Origin: Prorocentrum cordatum
Lineage: Eukaryota > Sar > Dinophyceae > Prorocentrales > Prorocentraceae
Assembly (NCBI GenBank): GCA_963575745.1
Contig: CAUYUJ010000725.1
Location: 48,501 to 112,500 of the forward strand
Direction: 5' to 3'
DNA length: 64,000 nucleotides
A model generated the notes under the pieces. It did not search any database, had not been told where the DNA came from, and worked only from the letters and a program-made list of their open reading frames with translations. Below are positions 1-8,262 of this stretch, piece by piece. The position numbers and the translations under genes are program-made. How positions within the stretch are numbered: position 1 is the stretch's first letter; the number at the start of each line of letters is the position of its first letter.

Positions 1-1479
1 GAGGTCGGTGCGCCTGGCCAGGTGGTGGACTAGCGTTGTACGGCACCCCGTGTGCTGACGGCCGTCACCCTTGAGAGGTGACTGGAGGGTAACACACGGC
101 CCCAGGGCTGGAGCCGCTAGGGCCACGCCCCGTGAGGTCGGAAGAGCCGCATCCTCTCGCCCAGCAACAATGGGAGCATGGACGGGGTGCGACGGCCTGA
201 CTGGCTCGGTGCCCTGCGGGGGGGCTGAAGCCGCCCCCGCGGGCTGGCGCTGGTGGGGGGACGGAGTGGTTGGCACGGTAGGACCATTCATGATGCCATG
301 CGAGGGCTCTGAGGTCGGCCGCGTAGTAGGGTGGCGTCTCAATAGGGCGGCATGGTCGGCAGCGTGGGGTGTCGGCGGAGCGTCGTCAATGCTGCCACTC
401 AGTCCGAGGGGGTCAACCAGGTCATCGTCGGTGTCTTGACGGTGGGCGACATCACCATGTGGGTGCGATGTCGCTCTCGGAGACTGAGTCGCGGTAGGCG
501 TCGAGAGGTTGCCCGACGGGGCAGGGTTGTCGCTGGCTGGGCCGTCGTCCAAGACGTCCAATCCCCCACCGAAGCCGAACGGGTCGTCCTCCTGTTCATC
601 AGCGTCTTGGAGGTGTGCGACGTCATCATGTGGGTGCGGTGCCGCTCTCGGTGTCGGAGTCGAGGGCGTCGTGCGGATGCCCGACGGGGCAAGGTTGGCG
701 CTGGCTGGCCCGTCGTCCAGGAAGTCTAGTCCCCCGCCGAAGCCGAACGGGTCGTCCTCCTGTTCGTCGTATATCGCCCGTTGGGCCTCGGCCCAGAGCT
801 CGTCCGGGTTCTGCGGGATGTCTGGTCCAGCCGCGGGTGGTGTCTGGTCCGACAGCAGGGGGTTTGGTTCCATTTTGCTGAGTTCCGCAGCTGTAAACCC
901 AGCCCTGCGGTGCGGGAGTGGGAGAGTGCGGTGTCTGCGCTCGTAGATAGCGACAGCGACCCCATGGAGCACGGTCGCTTGGCGATGTCGTGTTTTGGCA
1001 GCTTCGACAATGTCGTCTGGAAGGTTGTGAGTGCGTGCCGCCATTGTGGCAAGGGCGTCAGCCTGTCGGTTGAACTCCTCCGCAATGGGCCCGATGAGCC
1101 CAAGGTCGATGCCCAGGTCTCCCAGGTGGCTGGCGATTTTTTCGACGCGAAACATGTTGGGCTTGGCCAAAACACATCGGTGGATCTTTTCCCAGAGCTC
1201 CGCGTGCGTGCCCTGCGGCGCTGGATGTCCGTCGATGATGCTTTGGAACCCATCGACCACCGCCTGGTTGTCCACGAAAACGTGCACGGGCCGTTCGGCG
1301 CATGCCGTAAGGTGGACAATGGCGAGGGTCTCCGCAACCTGGGCGTTCTGCGTTAGGCCGTGAACGCGTGCACTGTAGTTCATGCGGTGGTCGATGCCGT
1401 AGTAGACGCCGTAGCCCGCTCGTGCAAGCAATGGGATGGCTTGGTTGGTGCATGCACCGTCCGTGCAGCGTAGACCCAT
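1..1479 (-). CDS. LINE RNase H domain and C-terminal extension (partial)
   Basis: From an ATG at 1,479 the frame stays open to the window edge. RNase H landmarks: CTDGACT (first Asp, near 1,450), AETLAIVHL (Glu, near 1,330), VFVDNQAVV (Asp, near 1,275) and NRQADALATMA (near 1,050-1,075), the usual order of the catalytic set. It removes RNA from the RNA:DNA hybrid. The extension after about 1,030 is Pro/Asp-rich and contains tandem copies of DEQEDDPFGFGGGLD, encoded by the 168-bp repeat. Carries hairpins at 216 and 98. The stop codon is outside the window. Confidence 0.75.
   Translation of the reverse strand, partial: MGLRCTDGACTNQAIPLLARAGYGVYYGIDHRMNYSARVHGLTQNAQVAETLAIVHLTACAERPVHVFVDNQAVVDGFQSIIDGHPAPQGTHAELWEKIHRCVLAKPNMFRVEKIASHLGDLGIDLGLIGPIAEEFNRQADALATMAARTHNLPDDIVEAAKTRHRQATVLHGVAVAIYERRHRTLPLPHRRAGFTAAELSKMEPNPLLSDQTPPAAGPDIPQNPDELWAEAQRAIYDEQEDDPFGFGGGLDFLDDGPASANLAPSGIRTTPSTPTPRAAPHPHDDVAHLQDADEQEDDPFGFGGGLDVLDDGPASDNPAPSGNLSTPTATQSPRATSHPHGDVAHRQDTDDDLVDPLGLSGSIDDAPPTPHAADHAALLRRHPTTRPTSEPSHGIMNGPTVPTTPSPHQRQPAGAASAPPQGTEPVRPSHPVHAPIVAGREDAALPTSRGVALAAPALGPCVTLQSPLKGDGRQHTGCRTTLVHHLARRTDL
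394..772 (-). repeat. 168-bp tandem duplication inside the LINE C-terminal extension
   Basis: The block starting TCCCCC at 562 recurs at 730, a 168-bp (56-codon) period. A more diverged copy precedes it at about 394-561 and a partial third starts at 730. Frame is kept, so the encoded protein gains an acidic Gly/Phe unit per copy. Confidence 0.75.
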
Positions 1480-2306
1480 GTCCAACCAGTGTCGTGGTCA
1501 AGGTAGGTGGTGTAGGAGTCCTGGGCTGAAGCCGCAGGATCTCCCTCAGGTGGGGGCCGCGGTATGGGCTGAGGTAGCGGGTCCCTCGCGAGGTCGGCCT
1601 GAAGGTCGAGGAGGGCTGGGTCTTCATCGAAGAGCCCGCAGTGTCTTGTGTGCGGCGGAAGACGGGCCCACTGCTCGTCACTGATGAGGGTGGTGAGAGG
1701 GAGTCTTTCTCGGGCCCAGCACTTGCAGTCGCGGACAGTGTGCTCCTGAGTTTCTTCTTCCTCGTCGCAGTATCGGCAGATGGGGCTGGGGTCAGCTGAC
1801 GTGTTTGATCGGGATCGTCGCTGTTGGGTGTGGTCCCCGCCCGACAAGTAGTTCAGGAGGAGCGCCAGCTGCCAGGCAGTGCATTTGGCTGCTCCTTTAG
1901 TTCGAGCGAGCCACGTGCTGGCAAAGAGGTCGAGGCCCTGTCTGACAGAGGCAAGGTATCCAAGGTCGTGACGCCGTGGCTTGATCCCCCGCAGAAAGGC
2001 TCTGCGTTGTGAGGCCCGCAGCATGTGTAGGAAGGCGTTTTGGGGTAAGTTCAGCCAGCTGATCTGGCAGCCCCAGTCGTCGTACATGATGCCAAATGTG
2101 GGCCAGGTCCAACGGAGCTGCTGGAGCGACTGGACGAGTCGCCCGACAGGTCCTCCACCAAACAGGGTCTGGACGTGGTGTTGGAGGTCTCTGGCGAGCC
2201 CGCAGAGTGTAACGTCGCGGTTAACCTGTCGCCGCAGGCACAGGAATGCTTCACGCTGCGTGATGGCGTCGATCTCCAGGGCGTGTCCTGGGACGCACAC
2301 GGCCAT
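1380..2306 (-). CDS. LINE ORF2 C-terminal region with zinc motif
   Basis: 308 codons. The first 200 residues are a Trp/Leu-rich helical region typical of the connection after the reverse transcriptase. A Cys/His motif CRYCDEEEETQEHTVRDCKC (about 1,718-1,780; C-x2-C, then H-x4-C) matches the zinc-binding motif found downstream of the RT in many LINEs. The last ~35 codons are out of frame with the RNase H that follows. Contains the hairpin at 1,519-1,539, read as PAASAQD. Confidence 0.7.
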   Translation of the reverse strand: MAVCVPGHALEIDAITQREAFLCLRRQVNRDVTLCGLARDLQHHVQTLFGGGPVGRLVQSLQQLRWTWPTFGIMYDDWGCQISWLNLPQNAFLHMLRASQRRAFLRGIKPRRHDLGYLASVRQGLDLFASTWLARTKGAAKCTAWQLALLLNYLSGGDHTQQRRSRSNTSADPSPICRYCDEEEETQEHTVRDCKCWARERLPLTTLISDEQWARLPPHTRHCGLFDEDPALLDLQADLARDPLPQPIPRPPPEGDPAASAQDSYTTYLDHDTGWTWVYAARTVHAPTKPSHCLHERATASTTASTTA

Positions 2307-2420
2307 GAGAGTCCAAAACTCGACCCACTTGTTCCCCTTGGGGCGGATAGCCGCCTTGAGGGCGTGGTTGTAGGCAGTTTTGGCTGGGCCTGATGGTGCT
2401 TGAATGTCGGTGCCCGTGGT

Positions 2421-2615
2421 TCAGACGCTGGCAGCAAGGGAGCGGGCGTGCCGCGCCTTGATAAGCATCGGCGATGGGAGCTTGCCAATGCGCGGCAGGC
2501 GAATAGTCGCCCTCCGTACACGGGCGTCTGCGGTGGCCGTGAGGTTAAGTGCGGCTGGAGCCGGCGCTGCCTCTGCGTTGATGTAACTCCCGACGAGCTT
2601 GAAGGAATCGACCAC
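2421..2615 (-). CDS. LINE reverse transcriptase thumb segment
   Basis: A 64-codon frame beginning MVDSFKLVGSYI, then a basic helix with RATIRLPRIGKLPSP and KARHARSLAASV. This resembles the region that follows the palm in LINE reverse transcriptases (a short beta segment, then R-x(n)-RI-x(2)-LP). It bridges the core RT frame and the zinc-motif frame, implying frame changes on both sides (near 2,680 and 2,420). Confidence 0.5.
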   Translation of the reverse strand: MVDSFKLVGSYINAEAAPAPAALNLTATADARVRRATIRLPRIGKLPSPMLIKARHARSLAASV

Positions 2616-2678
2616 ACGTAGGGGGCGCTCCGCCAGTGTGAGCTGGGTAACGGCGGCGTGAAGCTCGTCGGTGAGCGC

Positions 2679-3659
2679 CTACCCTGCCACTTTACCAGGG
2701 TGAATGCGTTGACCTGAGAATCGATCAAACTTGGCGGCTTCGTCAAGAGATTTCTGCAGCTCAGACGCGGCGTGGGTAGTGGAGTTGCTGTCGTCAACAA
2801 AGGTAGTGCTGAGTGATCGAGGAACGTATCGATGCTGCCTCTTTGTCCACACGCACATGAGCAGCTTGATGTCGTCCAGGGACCACGAGCTTCCCTGGAG
2901 GTGACCGTTAGTCCTGGCCAAGTCCTTAGAGTACGCTCCGTTCATTCGGATGTAGCGTTTGTGGTGACTGTAGAAATTTCGGCGGACGGTAACGATGTCT
3001 TGAGGGCACCCCGCGTGCAGCGCAAGGTTAAGGCAGATGTCCGTGATGAGGTAGTCGAAGCACTTCTGTCGGTCAAGGGCAGCTCCAGCTAAGGGGAGGA
3101 GTAAAGCCCTGGCATGCTCGATGCGCAGGGCGAGAGAGGTGCTGACATCCCCAATGGTAGCTTTGGGAACAGCGCCAAAGCTCGTGGCGTGGGTCCATCC
3201 TTTCCGCCAGTCCGTGAGGCTACGGTAGGCTGGCGCTTCCCACGCGTACATCCAAACGGAAAGAACCGAGAGAAGTCGTTGGTCCGTCGGGAGTTTCCCT
3301 CGGCCTTTTCGGAGGCACGGGTTTGGCACGTGAAGGAGGGGTTCTGGGATGGTGCCAGCGCGTTGCATAGCACGTAAGACGCTGGCGAAGAGGCGAAGGA
3401 TGTCGTCGGGTAACTCCTTAGCCTCCTTAGTTGTCCAGCCGTCAAGTCCCCCCGCGCGGCGCGGTGAACGGGCGCGAATGAAGTGGATGAGTTGGTCGTC
3501 GGTGAGGTGGAAAGGGGCTGCTGGTGATGGCGTAGGCAGCTCTTGTCGGTACTCGTCGTAAAAGTCAGCCCACGTCGGCATGGCTTCGGCGTCATGACCT
3601 GCACGAGCGCGATACCTGCCCAAGATGGGCTCCCAGGTGTCGACCATGAGCTTAAGCAT
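2679..3659 (-). CDS. LINE reverse transcriptase core
   Basis: The ATG at 3,659 is probably internal; natural sequence enters from the endonuclease frame. Reverse-transcriptase landmarks in order are GGLDGWTTKEAKELP, DQRLLSVLSVWMYAW, ALDRQKCFDYL with the first catalytic Asp, NGHLQGSSWSLDD, and STTFVDDSNSTT with the catalytic FVDD pair (about 2,778-2,810). FVDD at the active site fits non-LTR elements. The frame stops at 2,679 and the thumb continues in another frame. Role: target-primed cDNA synthesis of the element RNA. Confidence 0.85.
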   Translation of the reverse strand: MLKLMVDTWEPILGRYRARAGHDAEAMPTWADFYDEYRQELPTPSPAAPFHLTDDQLIHFIRARSPRRAGGLDGWTTKEAKELPDDILRLFASVLRAMQRAGTIPEPLLHVPNPCLRKGRGKLPTDQRLLSVLSVWMYAWEAPAYRSLTDWRKGWTHATSFGAVPKATIGDVSTSLALRIEHARALLLPLAGAALDRQKCFDYLITDICLNLALHAGCPQDIVTVRRNFYSHHKRYIRMNGAYSKDLARTNGHLQGSSWSLDDIKLLMCVWTKRQHRYVPRSLSTTFVDDSNSTTHAASELQKSLDEAAKFDRFSGQRIHPGKVAG

Positions 3660-6600
3660 GTCTTTGGTATTGGCAACAATGGCACAATGGCGTTGGCGGG
3701 GAGGTAGTCGGGAACCTGGGCAGGTGGTGGGTCACAAGTGTGGCCTTCGTCGTTGTCCGTGTCGAGCGAGCTACCGTCGCTGGGGCTGAAGCCGCCAGCT
3801 TCGGTGTCGGCATCACTATCATCCGTGCAAGCTTGGTCAGGGTTGAAGGCGGTGGTGTCGCAGTGGAGTTGTGTATCGTCGGGAGTGGTAGGCGTGCGGA
3901 GATACGCCGTGGGCGAGCAGTCGGCAGCCCGTGCGTATATGGCCGCCTTTCGCCCGCTTGGCTCGCGGACGCCCTCAGCCCAAATCTTGATGCGTTCAGC
4001 TTTGGCTTGGTTTGCACGTCGCGCCAGCTCTGAGTCAAGGTTTTGGATCAGACGGTCCAGGTGCTCTCCGCGTGGTGCTGGCACGTCGGGGGCCCAGGCC
4101 TCGGGAAAGGCCAGGAGGGCCGTGGGGCGCAGCTTGCGGCAGAGAAGGCGGGCCGCGGTCCACGTGCAGTCGATGCGCTGCGCCAGGTACGGCGGGATAG
4201 CACGGCAGTCGATATGATGGTGCTGTCCGATGAAGCGAAGCTCGCAAAGTTGCCGATGGAGCGTGCGAAGGCGGTTCATGTGAATCGTGGAAGCTCCGTA
4301 GGTGGGAAAGGCGCGGGGGACAGCGGGTCGCTCCTCGAACGTGGGTGTGAGCCCGTGCATGGTGGGGGGCTTCTTTTTTGGGTGGTCTGGCGGTGGAGGT
4401 GGCAGGTCGCGCAGACGGGTGAGATGGTATTCATGGCTGGCCTCGTTTGCCAGGGCGAACATGCGTTCCACATCGTCGCGTGTGTCGGCCTGCTCCATGC
4501 GGTCCTGGTATCGCCCTGCGATGAGGGTCCCTAATGCCTGCAGTTCGTGGCCCTCATGAGCTCCATCGTTAGGGGGGTAAGGCGTGGGGGCTAGAAGGCG
4601 TCGGGCCGTATGGTCGAGGCGGCTAAGGTCGAGCGTGACCTGCAGGCCAACATGGGACTTCGCTGGCAAGTCACGCAGATAGCAGAAGTCGGTGACAAGG
4701 GATCGCGCCGCTTGGTTGGCGATAATGTAATCGATGCGCGAAGTGCGGGGGCACTTGGTGACGCGGTCCCAGTCAGGGATATTGCCATAAGTGTGCATGG
4801 TGTGGTCTGGTGTGCCTTCAGCGACGTTAAACCATCCATGCTGCATCATGTGCAGCAGGTGTGGATTGTCGTCGATGTTCGTGTTGGCGTCCATGCAAAT
4901 GAAATACGGGGCTGGGCCGACCCTCGCGGCGGCGCAGTCAGCGAGCCGAAACAAGTCGGTGCTGTCTCCTCCAGCGACCCCGTAGAGGCTCGCTATGTAG
5001 ATCCCAGCGGGCCCGTGGTTGTTTCGTCGCCGCCTGCGGCGGTGCTGGGTGCAGAGCGGGAGGAAGGCCTCGTGCCATCTTTTCTTGGCCTTGAGGGTGG
5101 CGATACAGGCCGCAGTGTCGTCGACGGTGGAGTCGACGATGGCGTCCTTAGAGAGGATGGCGACCCCTCCCGAGGCGCCAGTGTTGCCCACGACCGTGTG
5201 GTCTGTGCCGCCGTGGGCAGCTTTGCGCTGAGCACGCGCCAGATCCAGGACAGGTCCCAGACTGGCCTGGTATCCTCCATGGTGTGGATTGGCGGCGTTG
5301 GTAGCGATGGCTTGCCTGGTAGGCTTGGCATGTCGGGTCTCCTGCAGTGCTATGACTGCGGCGTTGTGGTCGACACCCAGAGCGGTGATGGTTGGCCAGT
5401 TCGCTGGGAGACTCGTGATGTTGAGGCTGACGAGGTGGATGGAGCGACCTGGCCCGTCTCCGTCGGTGGAGCTGGGGTTGGCACGCCCCGCACGGTGGAG
5501 GGCAGCCTGGCCCTCACCCAGGTAGAAGGCTTGGCCACAGTAGGAGCTCATGGCGTCCCTGCAGATTGGCTTGAACGGGGCTGAAGCCGCCGTCAGGCCC
5601 GAAGTATAGGCGAGGCATGGTCGGCACTGCGCCAGGGGGGGTTCATAAACATCAGCAAAACTGCCTCGAAAAATCCTCCCCACTCCTGTACCGTGGGGGA
5701 CGAGGGGAGGAGAGGTGAGACGGCAGCAGAGGGAGAGGGAGGCGACTCCTCGATCCGTCCTGCCGAACACAAGAGCAAAAGCAAACCAGCGGCGGCGGCT
5801 CGGCGCGGCAGCGGCGCAACGCGCGCGCATATACTGCGCGCGCGACACCGCTGGTCCGTCCTGCGGCGGCGCGCCCGCCCCGTCAGTACCGTGATGAGCA
5901 GCATCAGGTGGAACAGCTCGAGCAGCGCGGTCGGAGGCCTGGCGCTGAGCCTCGTCCATGCCCGCTGCCGTGAGGCACGCGTTGCGGACAGGGCTGACTC
6001 CACGCGGGGCCGCCGCTGCCGCGGCAGCGGCTGAGGTGGCGGAGGCGCCGCCACGACTCTGTGGAGAGAGCGGTGAGCCGCCGCCGAAACCCGCCGCGAG
6101 GTCCTTGACGCGGTTCTTGTTCTTGAACGGGTCGAAGGTCGGCGCCTCGTCGAGGGGGGCGATCACGCGGGTGGGCGGCGGCAGCTCCTGGTCCGTGGAC
6201 GGCGTCGGCTCGAGGTCGACCTGGCCAGGTTCGATGGCGCTGGCACCGAAGCGTGGCACCACCTCGGGGGCTTGGCCATCAGCCTGAGTCTCGCGGGGCG
6301 GCGAGCTCGTGGAGCTCCCAGGGGCCTTGCGCGAGCTGTGGCGGCTGCTGGACCGGCTGCGCGGGACGCGCCCGCCCGTGTGGCGGTCACGTGGCGAGGT
6401 CGCCTGGGCGTTAGCGCGCGCAGAGTCCGCCCTGCTCGGGGAGCGGATCGGCGCTGCGCAGGGTGTTGGGCTGGGCTGGCGGGAGCCGCCTGTGCCGCCC
6501 GCCGCCGAGGCTGCAGCCTGTTCAGGGTCGACGGCGTCAGGCCGGGGGCTGACGTGGTGGGCACTACCCTCGCTGTGCCGCGGGGAGGCGCTGTGGTGCG

Positions 6601-7741
6601 CCTGGGTGTACGTGAGGACGAGCGGGACGAGCGGCTGCCGCTCGCGCTCTGGGGGGCCAGGTTTTGCCTGGGCAGGGCGCAGCGCTGCGGCCACGTTTGG
6701 CGGGGGCGTGTGTTGGCGCGGTTGCCAGGCACGCACGTTCGCCTCGCGCCATCCTTCAGGGCGCCCTGTCCTGCCCCGGCTTGGTGCAGCCCCCTGGGCT
6801 GAAGCCGCAGGGGTTACCACTGCGGGCTGGTTGCTGGCGGTGCTGTCGTGGCGGCCTGGGTAATGGCCCCAGGCACGCGTGGACCCTGGCACGGGCGAAG
6901 TGGCCCGTGGGGGGGCCTGCGCGAGTGCACGCGGGTAGCCGATGACCGCTGGGTGCACCCTGGCGTGAGGGGCATGGCCGTAGCTGGAGGCGGCTGCTCC
7001 AACCGCCGCGGGCCTGGCGCCAATGAGGCCGCGGTGATAGGCGGCACCCCCGCCGTGCACCGTGCTGCCGCCTGTCGGGACGCGCGCGGGGGAGCGGTAG
7101 CGTGGCGTGCTCGGCTGACCTGCGTCGCGTTGGTCGCGCTGCTGAATGCGCTGCTGGTGCTGTTGATAGCGCTGCTGGTCGGCTCTCGAGAGCGGGCGGG
7201 TGTCGGGGAGGATGGTGGGCACGTCGGGCCGCCGCCAGCCCAGGTAGACGTGCTCGAAGGCGTGGTCTGGGTAAGTCTCCCCGACGGGTGAGTATCGCCG
7301 CACATGCTCCATGTAGTCAATGTTCTGCGGCTCGGGGAGCACCGTGATGTTTACAGCTCGCTGGTGCGCTGGTCCATAGAGACAGAAACTACCACGGTTG
7401 CTACGGTCGTGGTTCAGCTCAGCTTCGGTCGTGGCACGGCTCACCATGGCGTCGCAGAGGCGCATGTCATAGTCGAGAGCTTGAGGCCCAGGGCCGCCCT
7501 CGGCGTCCCAGTACAGTACGACATCTCGCCAGCGGGTGCGGGTAGTGTGGATGCGCTCGGCGATAGCCTCGCAGACGGTCCTGACTGTGACACGATCCCT
7601 GTACATGTTGGTGATGGCTAGGGAATAAGGTCGGCGGACCGTCTTGTTGAAGGTGAAGTCTTCCTTGAGGGCCTGGTGGGGGCCGAAGAGCACGTAACCT
7701 TCCCTCCAGAGCGGTTGGTCGGGGGACGGTTCTTCAGGCAT
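3089..7741 (-). CDS. LINE ORF2 N-terminal half with AP-type endonuclease
   Basis: Starts at ATG 7,741; 1,550 codons. Residues 1-200 form a folded unknown region, 200-690 are low-complexity Pro/Arg/Ser/Ala, and the endonuclease occupies about 4,600-5,445. Endonuclease/exonuclease/phosphatase motifs in order: VSLNITSL (first strand), IALQETR with the metal-binding Glu, GGVAIL, FICMDANTN with the Asp/Asn pair, SRIDYII and KSHVGLQV with the terminal His. In LINEs this domain nicks target DNA to prime reverse transcription. After the natural protein reaches about 3,665 the reverse transcriptase continues in another frame, so the last ~190 codons here are spurious. A near-duplicated CCATTGTG/CCATTGTT at that point may be the cause. 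Contains hairpins 6,791, 5,575 and 3,779. Confidence 0.8.
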   Translation of the reverse strand: MPEEPSPDQPLWREGYVLFGPHQALKEDFTFNKTVRRPYSLAITNMYRDRVTVRTVCEAIAERIHTTRTRWRDVVLYWDAEGGPGPQALDYDMRLCDAMVSRATTEAELNHDRSNRGSFCLYGPAHQRAVNITVLPEPQNIDYMEHVRRYSPVGETYPDHAFEHVYLGWRRPDVPTILPDTRPLSRADQQRYQQHQQRIQQRDQRDAGQPSTPRYRSPARVPTGGSTVHGGGAAYHRGLIGARPAAVGAAASSYGHAPHARVHPAVIGYPRALAQAPPRATSPVPGSTRAWGHYPGRHDSTASNQPAVVTPAASAQGAAPSRGRTGRPEGWREANVRAWQPRQHTPPPNVAAALRPAQAKPGPPERERQPLVPLVLTYTQAHHSASPRHSEGSAHHVSPRPDAVDPEQAAASAAGGTGGSRQPSPTPCAAPIRSPSRADSARANAQATSPRDRHTGGRVPRSRSSSRHSSRKAPGSSTSSPPRETQADGQAPEVVPRFGASAIEPGQVDLEPTPSTDQELPPPTRVIAPLDEAPTFDPFKNKNRVKDLAAGFGGGSPLSPQSRGGASATSAAAAAAAAPRGVSPVRNACLTAAGMDEAQRQASDRAARAVPPDAAHHGTDGAGAPPQDGPAVSRAQYMRARCAAAAPSRRRWFAFALVFGRTDRGVASLSLCCRLTSPPLVPHGTGVGRIFRGSFADVYEPPLAQCRPCLAYTSGLTAASAPFKPICRDAMSSYCGQAFYLGEGQAALHRAGRANPSSTDGDGPGRSIHLVSLNITSLPANWPTITALGVDHNAAVIALQETRHAKPTRQAIATNAANPHHGGYQASLGPVLDLARAQRKAAHGGTDHTVVGNTGASGGVAILSKDAIVDSTVDDTAACIATLKAKKRWHEAFLPLCTQHRRRRRRNNHGPAGIYIASLYGVAGGDSTDLFRLADCAAARVGPAPYFICMDANTNIDDNPHLLHMMQHGWFNVAEGTPDHTMHTYGNIPDWDRVTKCPRTSRIDYIIANQAARSLVTDFCYLRDLPAKSHVGLQVTLDLSRLDHTARRLLAPTPYPPNDGAHEGHELQALGTLIAGRYQDRMEQADTRDDVERMFALANEASHEYHLTRLRDLPPPPPDHPKKKPPTMHGLTPTFEERPAVPRAFPTYGASTIHMNRLRTLHRQLCELRFIGQHHHIDCRAIPPYLAQRIDCTWTAARLLCRKLRPTALLAFPEAWAPDVPAPRGEHLDRLIQNLDSELARRANQAKAERIKIWAEGVREPSGRKAAIYARAADCSPTAYLRTPTTPDDTQLHCDTTAFNPDQACTDDSDADTEAGGFSPSDGSSLDTDNDEGHTCDPPPAQVPDYLPANAIVPLLPIPKTCLSSWSTPGSPSWAGIALVQVMTPKPCRRGLTFTTSTDKSCLRHHQQPLSTSPTTNSSTSFAPVHRAARGDLTAGQLRRLRSYPTTSFASSPASYVLCNALAPSQNPSFTCQTRASEKAEGNSRRTNDFSRFFPFGCTRGKRQPTVASRTGGKDGPTPRALALFPKLPLGMSAPLSPCASSMPGLYSSP

Positions 7742-7786
7742 CCCCGTTCCTGTGAACCCAGGTGGCCGCCTCGTGCCGTCAGGCAG

Positions 7787-8262
7787 TCACTGCCTGGGGA
7801 CGCGCCGCGGCCTCGGTGGAAGGTACCATTGACCCTGGTAACCTGCTTGGCCTGGTTGTGGAGGCTCCCCCCCGGGGCCTGAAGGCGCTCGGGGGGGTTC
7901 CTTGAGGTCGTGGTGGGCTGGCGCGTTGCCGTATTGGCGGGCAGGGATGTGCGGAGGCATCCCTGTGGCACGGACGTCGAACAGGCTGTGCGGACTAGGC
8001 GGATGGGGGCACCTGCTGGAGAGGCAGCATGTGTCGGAGTCCCTGTTGTCGGTGCTGTATGCACACGTCCAGCTGTTGCAAGAGTAGTCCGTGGACCAGT
8101 CCATAAGTGCACGTAGTCCGCTGAAGGCGCAGTCTGGGCACGTTGGTTGGCCCGAGGTGCCGAGCTGCGTGTTGCGGCGGGCCGCACAGAACTGACAGCA
8201 TTGGAATCGGCACTGTAGGCATGACCAGCGTCCTGGTAGGGGCGGGAGCGCTTGCTCGTTTG
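7787..8262 (-). CDS. Cys-rich zinc-binding-like segment of the LINE protein
   Basis: Within a larger open frame (7,787-8,968) the part from about 8,240 down to 7,990 encodes a cysteine-dense stretch with several C-x(2)-C pairs (CLQCRFQCCQFC, then CPDC, then C-x(4-5)-C and CC pairs), consistent with a treble-clef or RING-like metal-binding module. The stretch between 8,262 and 8,571 reads naturally in a third frame, so two frame changes bracket this segment. It lies just upstream of the endonuclease ORF. Identity of the domain is not established. Confidence 0.4.
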
